Part shown: piece after piece, positions 1 through 7,479 of the stretch
Numbering within the stretch: position 1 is the stretch's first letter
How the letters are laid out: each line of letters begins with the position of its first letter
DNA from: a virus
DNA length: 32,704 nt
IMG/VR virus record: IMGVR_UViG_3300005747_000106
Location: 1 to 32,704 of that record
Direction: 5' to 3' (one strand)
Made by a program: the position numbers and the translations under genes
The notes under the pieces: generated by a model
Database searches by the model: none
Seen by the model: the letters and a program-made list of their open reading frames with translations, nothing else
Told to the model about the DNA's origin: nothing

Positions 1-343
1 CAAAATGCTGGTTTACGGCAAAGCTCGTAGCCCTAGCAGACAACTCTTGGCGGTCTTTGCGACTAGGAGTTTCATCCGTGATTACGCCGTTTAGGGCAGG
101 AGGCTGCGCGACGAGGTAAGAACCGAGTGTATCGGCGTGCAGTGAATTAAACCCAAGCGAGCGATAGGCAGCGGCAATCGTTCTTTTCTGGATGCTATCT
201 CGATTGCTAACAATCCCACTGGGGAGAAGGTTTATGATGCTCCGTGAAATGCCTTGAATTACGCCCACTGATTTGACCTGCTCGAGGGAAAGGTTGAACC
301 GGTTGGAAGTATAGCGAGTGCCGCGCTCAGGTTTGGAGCGCAA
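1..343 (-). CDS. Unrecognised protein, 3' part beyond the left edge
   Basis: The minus strand is open without a stop from about 352 down to base 1, at least 114 codons, and runs off the left edge. An in-frame TGA lies just upstream of 352. The first usable start is TTG at 343-341, and a GTG further in is also possible; no convincing Shine-Dalgarno sequence precedes either. The visible residues are of mixed character, with a stretch around ISRSIINLLPSG and no motif I recognise. It lies downstream of the iteron region and on the same strand as the primase. Its reality rests on the long open frame. The start and the function are unknown. Confidence 0.5.
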   Translation of the reverse strand, partial: MRSKPERGTRYTSNRFNLSLEQVKSVGVIQGISRSIINLLPSGIVSNRDSIQKRTIAAAYRSLGFNSLHADTLGSYLVAQPPALNGVITDETPSRKDRQELSARATSFAVNQHF

Positions 344-447
344 AATGATTCAGACGCTTCCCGATATCGATGACGTAGTTCTTTGGTTTACCTATGCTTC
401 CAAGATTTTGCATTCCACCCAATTCATCCGCCGAGCTAATCTCAGAT

Positions 448-489
448 CGTTTGTCAACGTTTGTCGACGTTTGTCGACGTTTGTCAACG
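448..489 (-). repeat. Four tandem 10-bp iterons (TYGACAAACG on the minus strand)
   Basis: On the plus strand CGTTTGTCAA or CGTTTGTCGA occurs four times head to tail at 448-457, 458-467, 468-477 and 478-487, with an exact 10-base period. Read on the minus strand the unit is TYGACAAACG. It differs at one core base from the TTGCCAAACG repeats found in the opposite orientation to the right. Ten-base phasing puts every copy on the same face of the helix. Confidence 0.85.
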
Positions 490-496
490 CAGTTTG

Positions 497-780
497 TTGC
501 CAAACGTTTTTGGGCTTAATGTGAAAATAAACGCCCTTAATGGTATGAATTTGTTGTTTATTGTTATTATTATTATCATTATTATTATTATAAAAACAAA
601 TTTCTCCATTTGTCGCATCTACCGGAGGTGCTTACCCCATCCCCAGTCTCTTAAGGTCTATCCCTATCCCCTCTTTCAAGAAAAAGTGTCGCCAAACGAA
701 AAAACGACGTAAGTCGTTACTGTGTAAAGACTTGCGTCGTTGCCAAACGGTAGCCAAACGTTGCCAAACGTTGCCAAACG
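497..780 (+). repeat. Six plus-strand iterons (TTGCCAAACG)
   Basis: Copies of TTGCCAAACG or a one-base variant lie at 497-506, 689-698 (TCGCCAAACG), 740-749, 751-760 (TAGCCAAACG), 761-770 and 771-780. The last three are head to tail and end six bases before the primase stop codon. They are the same family as the 448-489 repeats but inverted, so a single protein probably binds both groups. Confidence 0.85.
703..741. repeat. Inverted repeat within the iteron region
   Basis: AACGACGTAAGTC at 703-715 pairs with GACTTGCGTCGTT at 729-741 in 12 of 13 positions around a 13-base loop. The left arm is also part of a smaller palindrome, AACGAC-GTAA-GTCGTT, at 703-718. There is no T-run, so it is not an obvious terminator. 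It may be a protein-binding site or an origin hairpin. Confidence 0.55.
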
Positions 781-786
781 ATTTCA

Positions 787-3030
787 TTAAGTAATTGTGT
801 CCTGTTGATCTATGCTGTGCAAAAAAATACTAATTGGTCCTCCAGCATTTGGTTGCGACTCTTCAACCCTGATTATTTTTTTGGAATCCAGGACTTTCGC
901 AGCATTTTTGATGTCACCAGCAGTGAACTTTCGCGTGCCTCGGTAGATGGACCGCACGTTAATTTTTGATCGTCCCTGCATCTTATTGAGGATCAGTTTT
1001 TGAGCCTCAATTGCCTGGGTATCCTCAACCGATTCGTTCGCCAGACTACACGAGATCCGAGCCAGGTAATTACTGAGCCGGATCGCCCAGTTCACGTCCT
1101 CTAACTCGATTTTGAAGTTTATTCCGACATGACTCGGGTCGTCCATGAAACGAGCGCACCGTTGGCACATTGCCAGTTTCATCGTTCGAATAGCAACTCG
1201 ACCCCAGATCCCCGCGCGAAACTCCGGTTCTTCCTGTTGTCTTTCGTTGATTTGCTCAAAGTGCGTATCCCATCGCTCAAGTGCCTCGTCAGTCATTTGA
1301 ATCTGTGGGGGGCAAGGATTCTCCCAACCTAAATCGCCATGCGTGTAGTCAATCCATTTTCCGATTTGCTGTGCAAGCTCATTAGGGACTGGTTTCGGAC
1401 GATTATGCCTGTAGAACCTTGGTCGTGGTGCAGGCCAAAACGCAAGCCGCCCGTACAAGCCATCTTCGATCTGGTCCGCAGTAATCGAATTGAAAACACT
1501 GTGAGTCGTCATGCCGAGCATACACAAGTGAGGTTGGTTGACCTCGTTCTTTGCACCGGAGGAGTGCGCAGCACCGTAGTATATCGAGCCGGACTTGCCG
1601 TACATCTTGAGCATGACCGTCCCAATCTGCTGGGCATGTGCGTTGTTCGACTTGCTGTCGATGATCTGACGCAGGTGTTTTCCGAATTCGTCACAGATCC
1701 ACAAGCATGCTTTTTTGTCAGCAATCTCACGTAAAAGACCATTCCCGCTCTGAACGTCCGGCGGCAGGATGAATTTGACCTCATCCTGGCTTGAAGCGTT
1801 CACGCCTGCTTCGATCATCAATTGAGTAACCTTCTCGCAGGATTCCTTACCGCTCGAGGTTCCGGCGATGACCACGTTGTAATCGTTCGTTCTGGCACCC
1901 GTATGAGATTCGACGCGTCGACCGAGGATCGTTTCCATTATGGAGATGCCAATGCACAATCCCATCGCGTTCGTTCGGAAGTTCTGAGTATCCCAGTAAT
2001 AATTGAAAATGTCTCGAATCAGACCTGTCTCTGGAATGCACGACTTGAAGAACTCCTCATCGCTCACGTACTCGGCATCATCGTCGTACTCATCAACGAT
2101 CGGAGCAGGTGGATTACAGATCCCGTTTATTTCTGGGCCGTAACCGACTTGCAATGATGTCGTTGACTTTAAGAGCCCACCCATCGGGTCGCCTGCTGAC
2201 ATCCCCTGGTTCGCTTTACGCCAAAGCTCGGCATCAGTCCAGGGACTTGGCGACCCGTCTCTCCCAAGACATCTCGGGTTGTATTCATACTTCAGCAGGT
2301 TAAAAACCTCCCCCTCGGGAAGCGCAAACCCTCGCGCCAATGTGCAGGCTAACCGGTAAGTGATATCGCTCGCTCCACTACCCTGAATTGCTGGATCTGC
2401 TTTAGCCAGGTACTTGGACGCTCGAGAGATCCGTTCGGACACTGGGATCAATGTCCAATCACCAGAAGTCACAGGGAGCATTGGAGTTGTCTGAACGACC
2501 TCTTGAGGCTTGAAGTAGGTCTGGTAAAGCCAATCGATAGTTTCCTGATGCTCTGCAATCACTGATGGTCCGTATGACTCTGCCGTGACCGTAAAATACC
2601 TCGAGTGTTCGTAAGCTTCGATCGCACCGTTTTCGACCTGAACCTTCTTTCCTTTCTCAAATGGTAGCGACCCGCGAAGAAAGAATTTGAGACCGTTTCC
2701 GCTTGGAGAAATCTCGGAGTAGGTATTGGATAGCCGGTCGATAATCGGCTTTGCCCATCCCTGGACCTCGCCATTGACAAAGCAGTCATCCAGATCGATC
2801 CCAACATACGGGTCGTCTTTTGAGAACACAAATCCGATCCCACTGTAATCGCATTCGAATTCAACCACATCGCTTAGTGAGTACCAATCACACGGGTCTG
2901 TTGACTTTGCTCCGTACCCACCAATGGTAACTGGTATTTTCGTCGGTTTACCTGTGCCTCGATCTTCGTATTTCCAATTGACCCACTGCTTGAGTCCACG
3001 CATTTCTTCGGGAATGCAGCTTATATTCAT
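787..3030 (-). CDS. Primase-polymerase fused to a DUF3987-type ATPase
   Basis: A 747-residue replication protein. Residues 10-150 look like an archaeo-eukaryotic-type primase domain: GIDLDDC at 77-83 gives the DxD metal site, SPSGNGLK at 108-115 matches the SGxGxH-type motif with Lys where His is usual, and EAYEHSRYFTVT at 138-149 matches the third motif. Residues 200-275 resemble a PriCT linker domain. Residues 335-640 resemble DUF3987, with a Walker A-like AGTSSGKE at 389-396 and a Walker B-like stretch ending ICDEFG near 445-450. The expected role is primer synthesis coupled to a helicase-like motor at the origin; the iteron region lies just downstream. The ATG is preceded by GGAT eight bases upstream. 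A hairpin terminator separates it from the previous gene. Confidence 0.8.
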   Translation of the reverse strand: MNISCIPEEMRGLKQWVNWKYEDRGTGKPTKIPVTIGGYGAKSTDPCDWYSLSDVVEFECDYSGIGFVFSKDDPYVGIDLDDCFVNGEVQGWAKPIIDRLSNTYSEISPSGNGLKFFLRGSLPFEKGKKVQVENGAIEAYEHSRYFTVTAESYGPSVIAEHQETIDWLYQTYFKPQEVVQTTPMLPVTSGDWTLIPVSERISRASKYLAKADPAIQGSGASDITYRLACTLARGFALPEGEVFNLLKYEYNPRCLGRDGSPSPWTDAELWRKANQGMSAGDPMGGLLKSTTSLQVGYGPEINGICNPPAPIVDEYDDDAEYVSDEEFFKSCIPETGLIRDIFNYYWDTQNFRTNAMGLCIGISIMETILGRRVESHTGARTNDYNVVIAGTSSGKESCEKVTQLMIEAGVNASSQDEVKFILPPDVQSGNGLLREIADKKACLWICDEFGKHLRQIIDSKSNNAHAQQIGTVMLKMYGKSGSIYYGAAHSSGAKNEVNQPHLCMLGMTTHSVFNSITADQIEDGLYGRLAFWPAPRPRFYRHNRPKPVPNELAQQIGKWIDYTHGDLGWENPCPPQIQMTDEALERWDTHFEQINERQQEEPEFRAGIWGRVAIRTMKLAMCQRCARFMDDPSHVGINFKIELEDVNWAIRLSNYLARISCSLANESVEDTQAIEAQKLILNKMQGRSKINVRSIYRGTRKFTAGDIKNAAKVLDSKKIIRVEESQPNAGGPISIFLHSIDQQDTIT

Positions 3031-3051
3031 TGTTTCAATCCGTTATTAGAT

Positions 3052-3078
3052 AAAAAAAGCCACGGTCACCCGTGGCTT
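3052..3078 (-). terminator. Intrinsic terminator upstream of the primase gene
   Basis: AAGCCACGG at 3057-3065 and CCGTGGCTT at 3070-3078 form a 9-bp stem with a 4-base loop. On the minus strand a run of seven T (complement of 3052-3058) follows. It ends transcripts of the 3099-3437 gene, so the primase needs readthrough, antitermination or its own promoter. Confidence 0.85.
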
Positions 3079-3098
3079 GCTTAAAAAAAACTTACAAC

Positions 3099-3437
3099 TC
3101 AATTATCAAATGGCAACTCGATATCGTCGTCTCCGCAGAACGGGTAATTCCTGAGTTCTTTAACCATGCGCACCTCGAAGGCAGAAAACCCCCAGTCAAT
3201 CAGAAATTTTTTATTCCTGACATACCAACTCTGTGGATGGATCTTAGTTTCAATCCGCACGTTTGGAGTTTCGTCGTCAATAAAACCATACTGTACATCT
3301 TCGATTTTAAACCCTAATGTTTCACCGATCCAAATCGTTTCACCAATTCGCGGAACATCTGAAAATTTAAACTTTCTGCAAGTCGAATACAGATCTTCCT
3401 TAAATATTACTTGGATAGCAAATTCGCATACAACCAT
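3099..3437 (-). CDS. Small protein of unknown function
   Basis: A 112-residue protein with an acidic C-terminus and alternating hydrophobic and charged residues that suggest a beta-rich fold. I recognise no family. The ATG at 3437 has AGGAG about 10 bases upstream, which supports translation. It lies between the structured RNA (3543-3758) and a strong terminator, so it is the last gene before an expected drop in transcription. Confidence 0.7.
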   Translation of the reverse strand: MVVCEFAIQVIFKEDLYSTCRKFKFSDVPRIGETIWIGETLGFKIEDVQYGFIDDETPNVRIETKIHPQSWYVRNKKFLIDWGFSAFEVRMVKELRNYPFCGDDDIELPFDN

Positions 3438-3542
3438 TACTTTATCACTCCTGCATTTTCATTGAACCGTTTTGTCGTCGAATGGATATACGGTGTCGCA
3501 AAACAGCCTGAAACATAAAATCACTTAGTAACAAAATGTTAT

Positions 3543-3594
3543 AAAAACCCCTGGTGACGACTTAACGTCTTAGATCGGGTTAGGATCTCCAGGG
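3543..3594 (-). terminator. Three-way-junction terminator-like structure
   Basis: CCCTGG (3549-3554) pairs with CCAGGG (3589-3594) and encloses two smaller hairpins: GACG/CGTC at 3556-3559 and 3566-3569, and AGATC/GATCT at 3572-3576 and 3584-3588. On the minus strand five T follow the closing stem (complement of 3543-3547). The branched shape is unusual for a terminator, and it may be the 3' domain of the structured RNA that begins at 3758. Confidence 0.55.
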
Positions 3595-3635
3595 ATAGCC
3601 TCCGCGACATAGCCGCGAAGAAGCTCACGATTTAC

Positions 3636-3656
3636 TTCCAGGCAACAAGCCTGGAA
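3636..3656 (-). ncRNA. Stable hairpin abutting the tRNA-like element
   Basis: TTCCAGGC (3636-3643) and GCCTGGAA (3649-3656) make a perfect 8-bp stem with a 5-base loop. It begins at the base next to the 3' end of the tRNA-like element. Further on, CGCG/CGCG around 3603-3617 and the branched structure at 3543-3594 continue the folded region. No open frame explains the conservation of pairing, so a non-coding RNA is the simplest reading; processing of the tRNA-like part is another. Confidence 0.4.
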
Positions 3657-3758
3657 AGCGGTGAGCAGGATTCGAACCTGCAAAGCGATACGACTGCACT
3701 GCCGTACTTGGTGCCAATTCCTCGTTTAATCAAGGTGCAATTTGTTCGCCACCACCGC
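3657..3758 (-). tRNA. tRNA-like element, non-canonical 5' half
   Basis: On the minus strand a perfect T-arm (GCAGG, loop TTCGAAT, CCTGC) is followed by TCACCGC, which pairs over seven positions (one G-U) with GCGGTGG 102 bases upstream. These are the T-arm and acceptor stem of a tRNA. The rest does not fold normally. A perfect D-loop sequence, AATTGGCA, lies too far in. A similar block (AAATTGCACC) precedes it, as if a D-arm segment of about 26 bases were duplicated. One anticodon candidate, TAA in CCTTG-ATTAAA-CGAGG, has a 6-base loop; another, GCA, has an 8-base loop. Without one block the length would be about 76, the normal tRNA size. CCA is not encoded. It may be a pseudo-tRNA, a type II tRNA I fold wrongly, or a tRNA mimic. 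It starts 10 bases after a gene end. Confidence 0.4.
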
Positions 3759-3768
3759 TAAACTCTTC

Positions 3769-4341
3769 CTATGGCAACCCGTCGTCTCCCACCCATCCAT
3801 TCGCCCTCGGGTCGTCAGTGTGATCAAAATAGGTCTCAACTAGTTCAATCAATTCAACCAATCTACCTGTCTTCAGAATTGGCATGCTTGCCATGTACTG
3901 TTTGCATAAATTAACGAGCGTCTTCACGTCGTTTTCGAAATCCCTTTCAGGCTCAATACAATCAAAGCTTTGCTCTGATCCTAAGAACGATTTATCCAGA
4001 CCGTAAACTTCAGAACCTTTCAGTTCTAATCCCTTTGGCCTCGCTAACCAAAGAATCGCATACGCTCCCAAGTCCTTGATTGTATCCTCAAGCGATTCAT
4101 CAACCTCTGCCTCTTTGCTCTGCAGGCTTGCGATCCGAGCTACCTTATCACTCATCCGAACCAAGATCGCATCACCGGCATCCATCTCTGGCTTAAGTGC
4201 TGGTGGTTTCCAAACAGACGACCCGTAGTCTGAATTCTTTGCGAGCAGAGTTGCAAGCCACTCGAGCCCAGTCACTGCGATCCGTCTCTGGTCTGGGTGG
4301 TCACTTTCCAGTGCCTTTTTAATGTTTGATAAATCGTCCAT
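3769..4341 (-). CDS. Nmad1/DUF1599-like protein
   Basis: A 190-residue mostly helical protein. Residues 36-100 carry the pattern I associate with nucleotide modification associated domain 1 (DUF1599): DYGSSVW, then ILVRMSDKVARIASL, then ESLEDTIKDLGAYAILWL. The acidic residues in these helices resemble the metal sites of all-alpha NTP pyrophosphatases of the MazG type, so a role in nucleotide metabolism or base modification is plausible; the substrate cannot be told. Residues 100-190 are acidic and unassigned. The start is two bases after the stop of the gene upstream (4344-4547), which suggests translational coupling. Confidence 0.6.
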   Translation of the reverse strand: MDDLSNIKKALESDHPDQRRIAVTGLEWLATLLAKNSDYGSSVWKPPALKPEMDAGDAILVRMSDKVARIASLQSKEAEVDESLEDTIKDLGAYAILWLARPKGLELKGSEVYGLDKSFLGSEQSFDCIEPERDFENDVKTLVNLCKQYMASMPILKTGRLVELIELVETYFDHTDDPRANGWVGDDGLP

Positions 4342-4343
4342 TG

Positions 4344-4547
4344 CTAATCCTTAAATCCTTTTACTTTGGTTGAGTAACTTTCGTTATCTTTGGGATGAAA
4401 TAGGTCGATCCCTTGCTCTAGTCGATTGGCATAAACTTCAATTCGTTCTTCTGTGCCAACTAAAGTTGTTGTTGGTTCCTTGACTGGTTTTGGAACAAAA
4501 TCGTTTTCTGCATACCGGTCCATTTCCAGTTGCTCAAAAATGTTCAT
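4344..4547 (-). CDS. Small protein of unknown function
   Basis: A 67-residue protein containing GTEERIEVYANRLEQGIDLF, with no family I recognise. GGAG lies about seven bases upstream of the ATG. It sits 12 bases after the helicase gene and two bases before the Nmad1-like gene, so it belongs to the same transcription unit. Small size and position suggest an accessory or regulatory role, which is inference only. Confidence 0.65.
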   Translation of the reverse strand: MNIFEQLEMDRYAENDFVPKPVKEPTTTLVGTEERIEVYANRLEQGIDLFHPKDNESYSTKVKGFKD

Positions 4548-4559
4548 AAACTCCTCTCT

Positions 4560-6215
4560 CTAAAATGCGTCTGCTTCAACTTCAGATTCTTCAATGTCTG
4601 GGATCTCACCGAGTTCGTATTTCACGATTCGATCAAATCGTTCGCCTGGCGGACGAATAATTGATATCTCAGTCGGTTCGGCTAAGAATCCTCGAGTGCC
4701 TAACTCAACTGCGTCTCGAGACTCATGTGGCATATCAAGCTTGCTTCGTTTTCTCCACCAACTGCGTGCTTTCTCATGCGCAAATCCCGTGTGCTCAATA
4801 CAAATCCATTCGTCGGCAACTGCAATGAGCCCTTCGTAGTAAGTGACCCTCATTGTCTTTGGTCCAGATTCAAAACCTTTCTTCTCATGCACTGAGTAAG
4901 AGACTTCAGAAACGGTGTACTTGCGTGCTGGAATTTGATCCGTCGTGATTGCATCGGTCGCAGCGGAATGTTCGTGGTTCGGCTTGCGTTCCTCGACCTC
5001 AAAAACAAAACCACAGTCTTGGCATTTGGTGTACGCAGTTGGCATTATGCAATCACACTGTGGACATGACCTTGCTGGTGCCTCTCCTTTTAAGTCACGG
5101 TCTGCTCTCACCTGAATGTCATCGACGCATCCATGCCGTGCTACATTCCCGCCAAAATCGAGTATCAAGCAATTCTCTTTTTGTGGATGGATGCGAAGTC
5201 CACGTCCGACCATTTGGTAGTAGAGGCCAGGTGACAATGTCGCGCGGATGATCGCTACGCAGTCAACTTGCTTTGCATCAAATCCCTCAGTAAGGACATT
5301 CACATTGACCAGGTATTTCAGATGCCCGCTTTTAAAATGATGAATCGTTTTATCTCGATCCTCTTTTTTTGATTCTCCGGTGACAATCCCACAATTCTCA
5401 CCGGTCAGTTTTTTGATTGACTCCTGGACATGCTCCGCATGCTCGATGTTGCAGCAGAACATCAAAACGCTCTTTCGAGCAGCTGTTAAGCTTGCAATCT
5501 CCTGACAAGCCAAGCTAACTTTTTCGTCAGTGTCATAAGCATCCGACATCATCTTGTTGTCAAATTCCCCGTTCTTTATTGTTAGTTCACCTGAATCAAT
5601 AGACGACTTGCCTTTTTTGCTCGTTAAAGGGCACAGGTAACCTTTCACAATCAGTTCGCGGACGTTCGCCTCATAACAGATCTCGTTGAGAAAGTGCTCG
5701 TCGCTACACACGTAACCACCTTTCAAACGGTATGGCGTTGCCGTTAATCCAATCACTCTGATCGTCGGAGATGCCACCTGCAAATCAGAAAGAAGATTCC
5801 GGTACATCCCATCCCCTGACGTTGGGATGCGATGCGCTTCGTCAACCATAACGATATTGAATGGACGATCGCCAGTTAGCTCGAGTCCACGCTTGTGAAC
5901 CGACTGCACGCTCGCAACGAGAATATCTGATTTCTTATCACGTCGATTCAATCCAGCTGAATAAACACCAACATCGAGGTCTGGGTGCCAGTCATGTAAC
6001 GTCTCAGCTGTTTGCTTGATCAGTTCTTTAACATGGCTCAGGATCAAAACACGACCATTCCACCGATTAACAACATCATTGCAGATGTTTGCCATAACTG
6101 GAGTCTTCCCTGCTCCAGTTGGTAACACAATACACGGGTTGTCTTTTCGATTACGAATAAAATCGTATGCCGAATCAATTGCTTCCCGCTGGTAATATCT
6201 CAGTTCGTGGGGCAC
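4560..6215 (-). CDS. DEAD/DEAH-box superfamily 2 helicase with zinc ribbon
   Basis: A 551-residue SF2 helicase of the phage/restriction (ResIII) type. Visible motifs: Q-like motif near residue 9, Walker A LPTGAGKT at 31-38, DEAH at 125-128, LTATP at 157-161, motif V VNVLTEGFDA at 305-314, motif VI QMVGRGLR at 334-341. A four-Cys zinc ribbon follows at 384-401 (CPQC...CQDC), and a C-terminal 120-residue tail is unassigned. Expected role: ATP-driven strand separation or branch migration in phage replication or recombination, beside RusA and the SSB-like gene. The start is GTG at 6215, with AAGGA six bases upstream. It overlaps the preceding gene by 16 bases. Confidence 0.85.
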   Translation of the reverse strand: MPHELRYYQREAIDSAYDFIRNRKDNPCIVLPTGAGKTPVMANICNDVVNRWNGRVLILSHVKELIKQTAETLHDWHPDLDVGVYSAGLNRRDKKSDILVASVQSVHKRGLELTGDRPFNIVMVDEAHRIPTSGDGMYRNLLSDLQVASPTIRVIGLTATPYRLKGGYVCSDEHFLNEICYEANVRELIVKGYLCPLTSKKGKSSIDSGELTIKNGEFDNKMMSDAYDTDEKVSLACQEIASLTAARKSVLMFCCNIEHAEHVQESIKKLTGENCGIVTGESKKEDRDKTIHHFKSGHLKYLVNVNVLTEGFDAKQVDCVAIIRATLSPGLYYQMVGRGLRIHPQKENCLILDFGGNVARHGCVDDIQVRADRDLKGEAPARSCPQCDCIMPTAYTKCQDCGFVFEVEERKPNHEHSAATDAITTDQIPARKYTVSEVSYSVHEKKGFESGPKTMRVTYYEGLIAVADEWICIEHTGFAHEKARSWWRKRSKLDMPHESRDAVELGTRGFLAEPTEISIIRPPGERFDRIVKYELGEIPDIEESEVEADAF

Positions 6216-6397
6216 GACATTTCCTTTTCAATTTCACGCTTTGCTGCTTCCAGTTTGATGATCAGTTCGCAAGAGTGCCTGATCGTTCTCTTGCACCGAT
6301 CTTCAGTGATCGCGTTTGTGGTCGTCTCCAACCTTGCTCGAGCTTGCCGCACTTCTTGCTTCAAGTTGTTAATTATTCTTGATAGCTTTTTCATCAT
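6200..6397 (-). CDS. Small basic coiled-coil protein, unknown function
   Basis: A 65-residue, highly helical and charged protein (KKLSRIINNLKQEVRQARAR, later KLEAAKREIEKEM). Heptad-like spacing suggests a coiled coil. I take the start at ATG 6397 because AGAGAG lies seven bases upstream; a longer reading to 6511 would run deep into the resolvase gene. It overlaps the end of the resolvase by 29 bases and the helicase start by 16 bases, so the three are probably translationally coupled. No family is recognised. Confidence 0.55.
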   Translation of the reverse strand: MMKKLSRIINNLKQEVRQARARLETTTNAITEDRCKRTIRHSCELIIKLEAAKREIEKEMSCPTN

Positions 6398-6770
6398 CAC
6401 ACTCTCTAAAAATTTCAACTTCAATAACTGGTCCCAACGACTTCCGATCAGGATCCTGGAAAAACCGAGTCTCGGTAATAAACTTCGGGGAGTCGTCATG
6501 AAAAAAACCAACCGCTACCATGGCATCTTCAATCTCTTTCCAGTTTCCTCGACCTATGCTCGATGAATCCCAAAGTCTTTGCCCTTTTCCAAGCACCCTG
6601 GTCACATGCACAACAACCGGGAAGTCAAAAGGTTTTCTAGCCGGATAGATTGATCGCAATTGCATTTCGAATTGCTTTCGAATCTTTGCCGAGTTGAACC
6701 ACTTCCCACCGCGCCCAGAGTTGCCGTTCGTTAGTTCAAACGGCAACATAAATGCTTCAATGACTTCCAT
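6369..6770 (-). CDS. RusA-like Holliday junction resolvase
   Basis: A 133-residue protein, close to the RusA family length of about 120. Residues around LWDSSSIGRGNWKEIEDAM followed by VGFFHDDSP match the RusA layout: a first Asp with a conserved Asn-Lys segment, a second Asp, then a DD near the strand before the C-terminus. The D-x-D-N motif is not textbook, so the assignment is tentative. The start ATG 6770 is chosen because AAGGA lies four to six bases upstream and it follows the SSB-like stop by 13 bases. Expected role: resolution of four-way junctions made during phage recombination and before packaging. Confidence 0.6.
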   Translation of the reverse strand: MEVIEAFMLPFELTNGNSGRGGKWFNSAKIRKQFEMQLRSIYPARKPFDFPVVVHVTRVLGKGQRLWDSSSIGRGNWKEIEDAMVAVGFFHDDSPKFITETRFFQDPDRKSLGPVIEVEIFRECDDEKAIKNN

Positions 6771-6783
6771 GCCGTCCTTTTTT

Positions 6784-7443
6784 TTAGAATGGGGTTTCGT
6801 CATCTTCGACCGATGCAGGTTGATGAGAAACTGGTTGTTGCCCAGGAATCGGAGCACCAAACTCTTGAGGGGCAAGCACTTGTTGAATCGGTCCCGCAGG
6901 GGTAGTAGTGTGAAGGACAGTGCCCGCTGCTTCGCCCGGAAATGGAAGAGGAGCAGGAGGTTGAACAGGCTGTTGGGCAGGAGCAGGAACAGGTTGCTCC
7001 CATGGTGCAGGAGAGTTCGCTTGAGGTGCCGCAACTGTTGCCGCAGATGCACTCTCTACCGATTCATAACTGCTTGGCTCATTGTTCGTCTTGCCGTTGT
7101 GCTCCTTCACCTTGAGCCCAACGATGAATGGGATACCATGCAACTGAGAACTGTCATTCGCTCTCATAACCCCAGTCGCACGACAAATTGAAGACAGTGT
7201 TGCATTCGCGATATCGACGGCAACCTGTGACGCGTTTTTAAGATTGAGCTTCTCCCAAACTCGACGACCTTTGTATTTTGGGTCAAGTATCTCAATCATA
7301 AACTCGAGATACTGTCCACCTTTTTTTGTGGGTTTCCACTCCGACTTCAAAATGACTGCGCGATACTTTCCAGCTGGGATAGCAGTGAATTGCTGTGCTG
7401 GTTCAACTGAGTTCGCGTCAAAAGTTTGGCCTAAGTCTGCCAT
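6784..7443 (-). CDS. DUF669 single-strand DNA-binding-like protein
   Basis: A 219-residue protein. Residues 1-120 match DUF669: FDANSVEP, then IPAGKYRAVILKSE, then a GGQYLEFMIEI strand, and GRRVWEKLNLKN. Residues 130-205 are rich in Pro, Ala and Gln. The C-terminus ends in acidic EDDETPF, which copies the tip of bacterial SSB proteins used to dock partners. It most likely binds single-stranded DNA and recruits recombination enzymes. It lies directly after the Sak4-like gene, a pairing known from other phages. GAGGAAAT upstream of the ATG gives a good ribosome-binding site. Confidence 0.8.
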   Translation of the reverse strand: MADLGQTFDANSVEPAQQFTAIPAGKYRAVILKSEWKPTKKGGQYLEFMIEILDPKYKGRRVWEKLNLKNASQVAVDIANATLSSICRATGVMRANDSSQLHGIPFIVGLKVKEHNGKTNNEPSSYESVESASAATVAAPQANSPAPWEQPVPAPAQQPVQPPAPLPFPGEAAGTVLHTTTPAGPIQQVLAPQEFGAPIPGQQPVSHQPASVEDDETPF

Positions 7444-7479
7444 GGCTAATTTCCTCTACGTTTAAAAGTTCTTAAAAAG

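Larger units (their letters stand above)
441..785. other. Candidate replication origin (iterons around an AT-rich core)
   Basis: This intergenic stretch of about 440 bases between the left-edge gene and the primase gene holds two clusters of one 10-base repeat in opposite orientation. Between them lies a very AT-rich block (about 541-600) of TTATTATTATT type. Iteron clusters beside a DNA-unwinding element and next to a primase gene are the usual make-up of plasmid and phage origins. The assignment is inference: no initiator protein that binds the repeats is identified, and the repeats could instead be repressor sites. Confidence 0.5.

Noticed and set aside
461-712. Plus-strand frames over the iteron region
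   Set aside because: Translations are dominated by the repeats and by an Ile run from the AT-rich core; no ribosome-binding site.
448-780. CRISPR-like or satellite array
   Set aside because: Units are 10 bases, tandem, without unique spacers of regular size, and no cas gene is present. Iterons fit better.
6771-7052. Longer N-terminus for the RusA-like gene
   Set aside because: The added residues are a Leu/Arg-rich shadow of the DUF669 gene, while ATG 6770 has a good ribosome-binding site.
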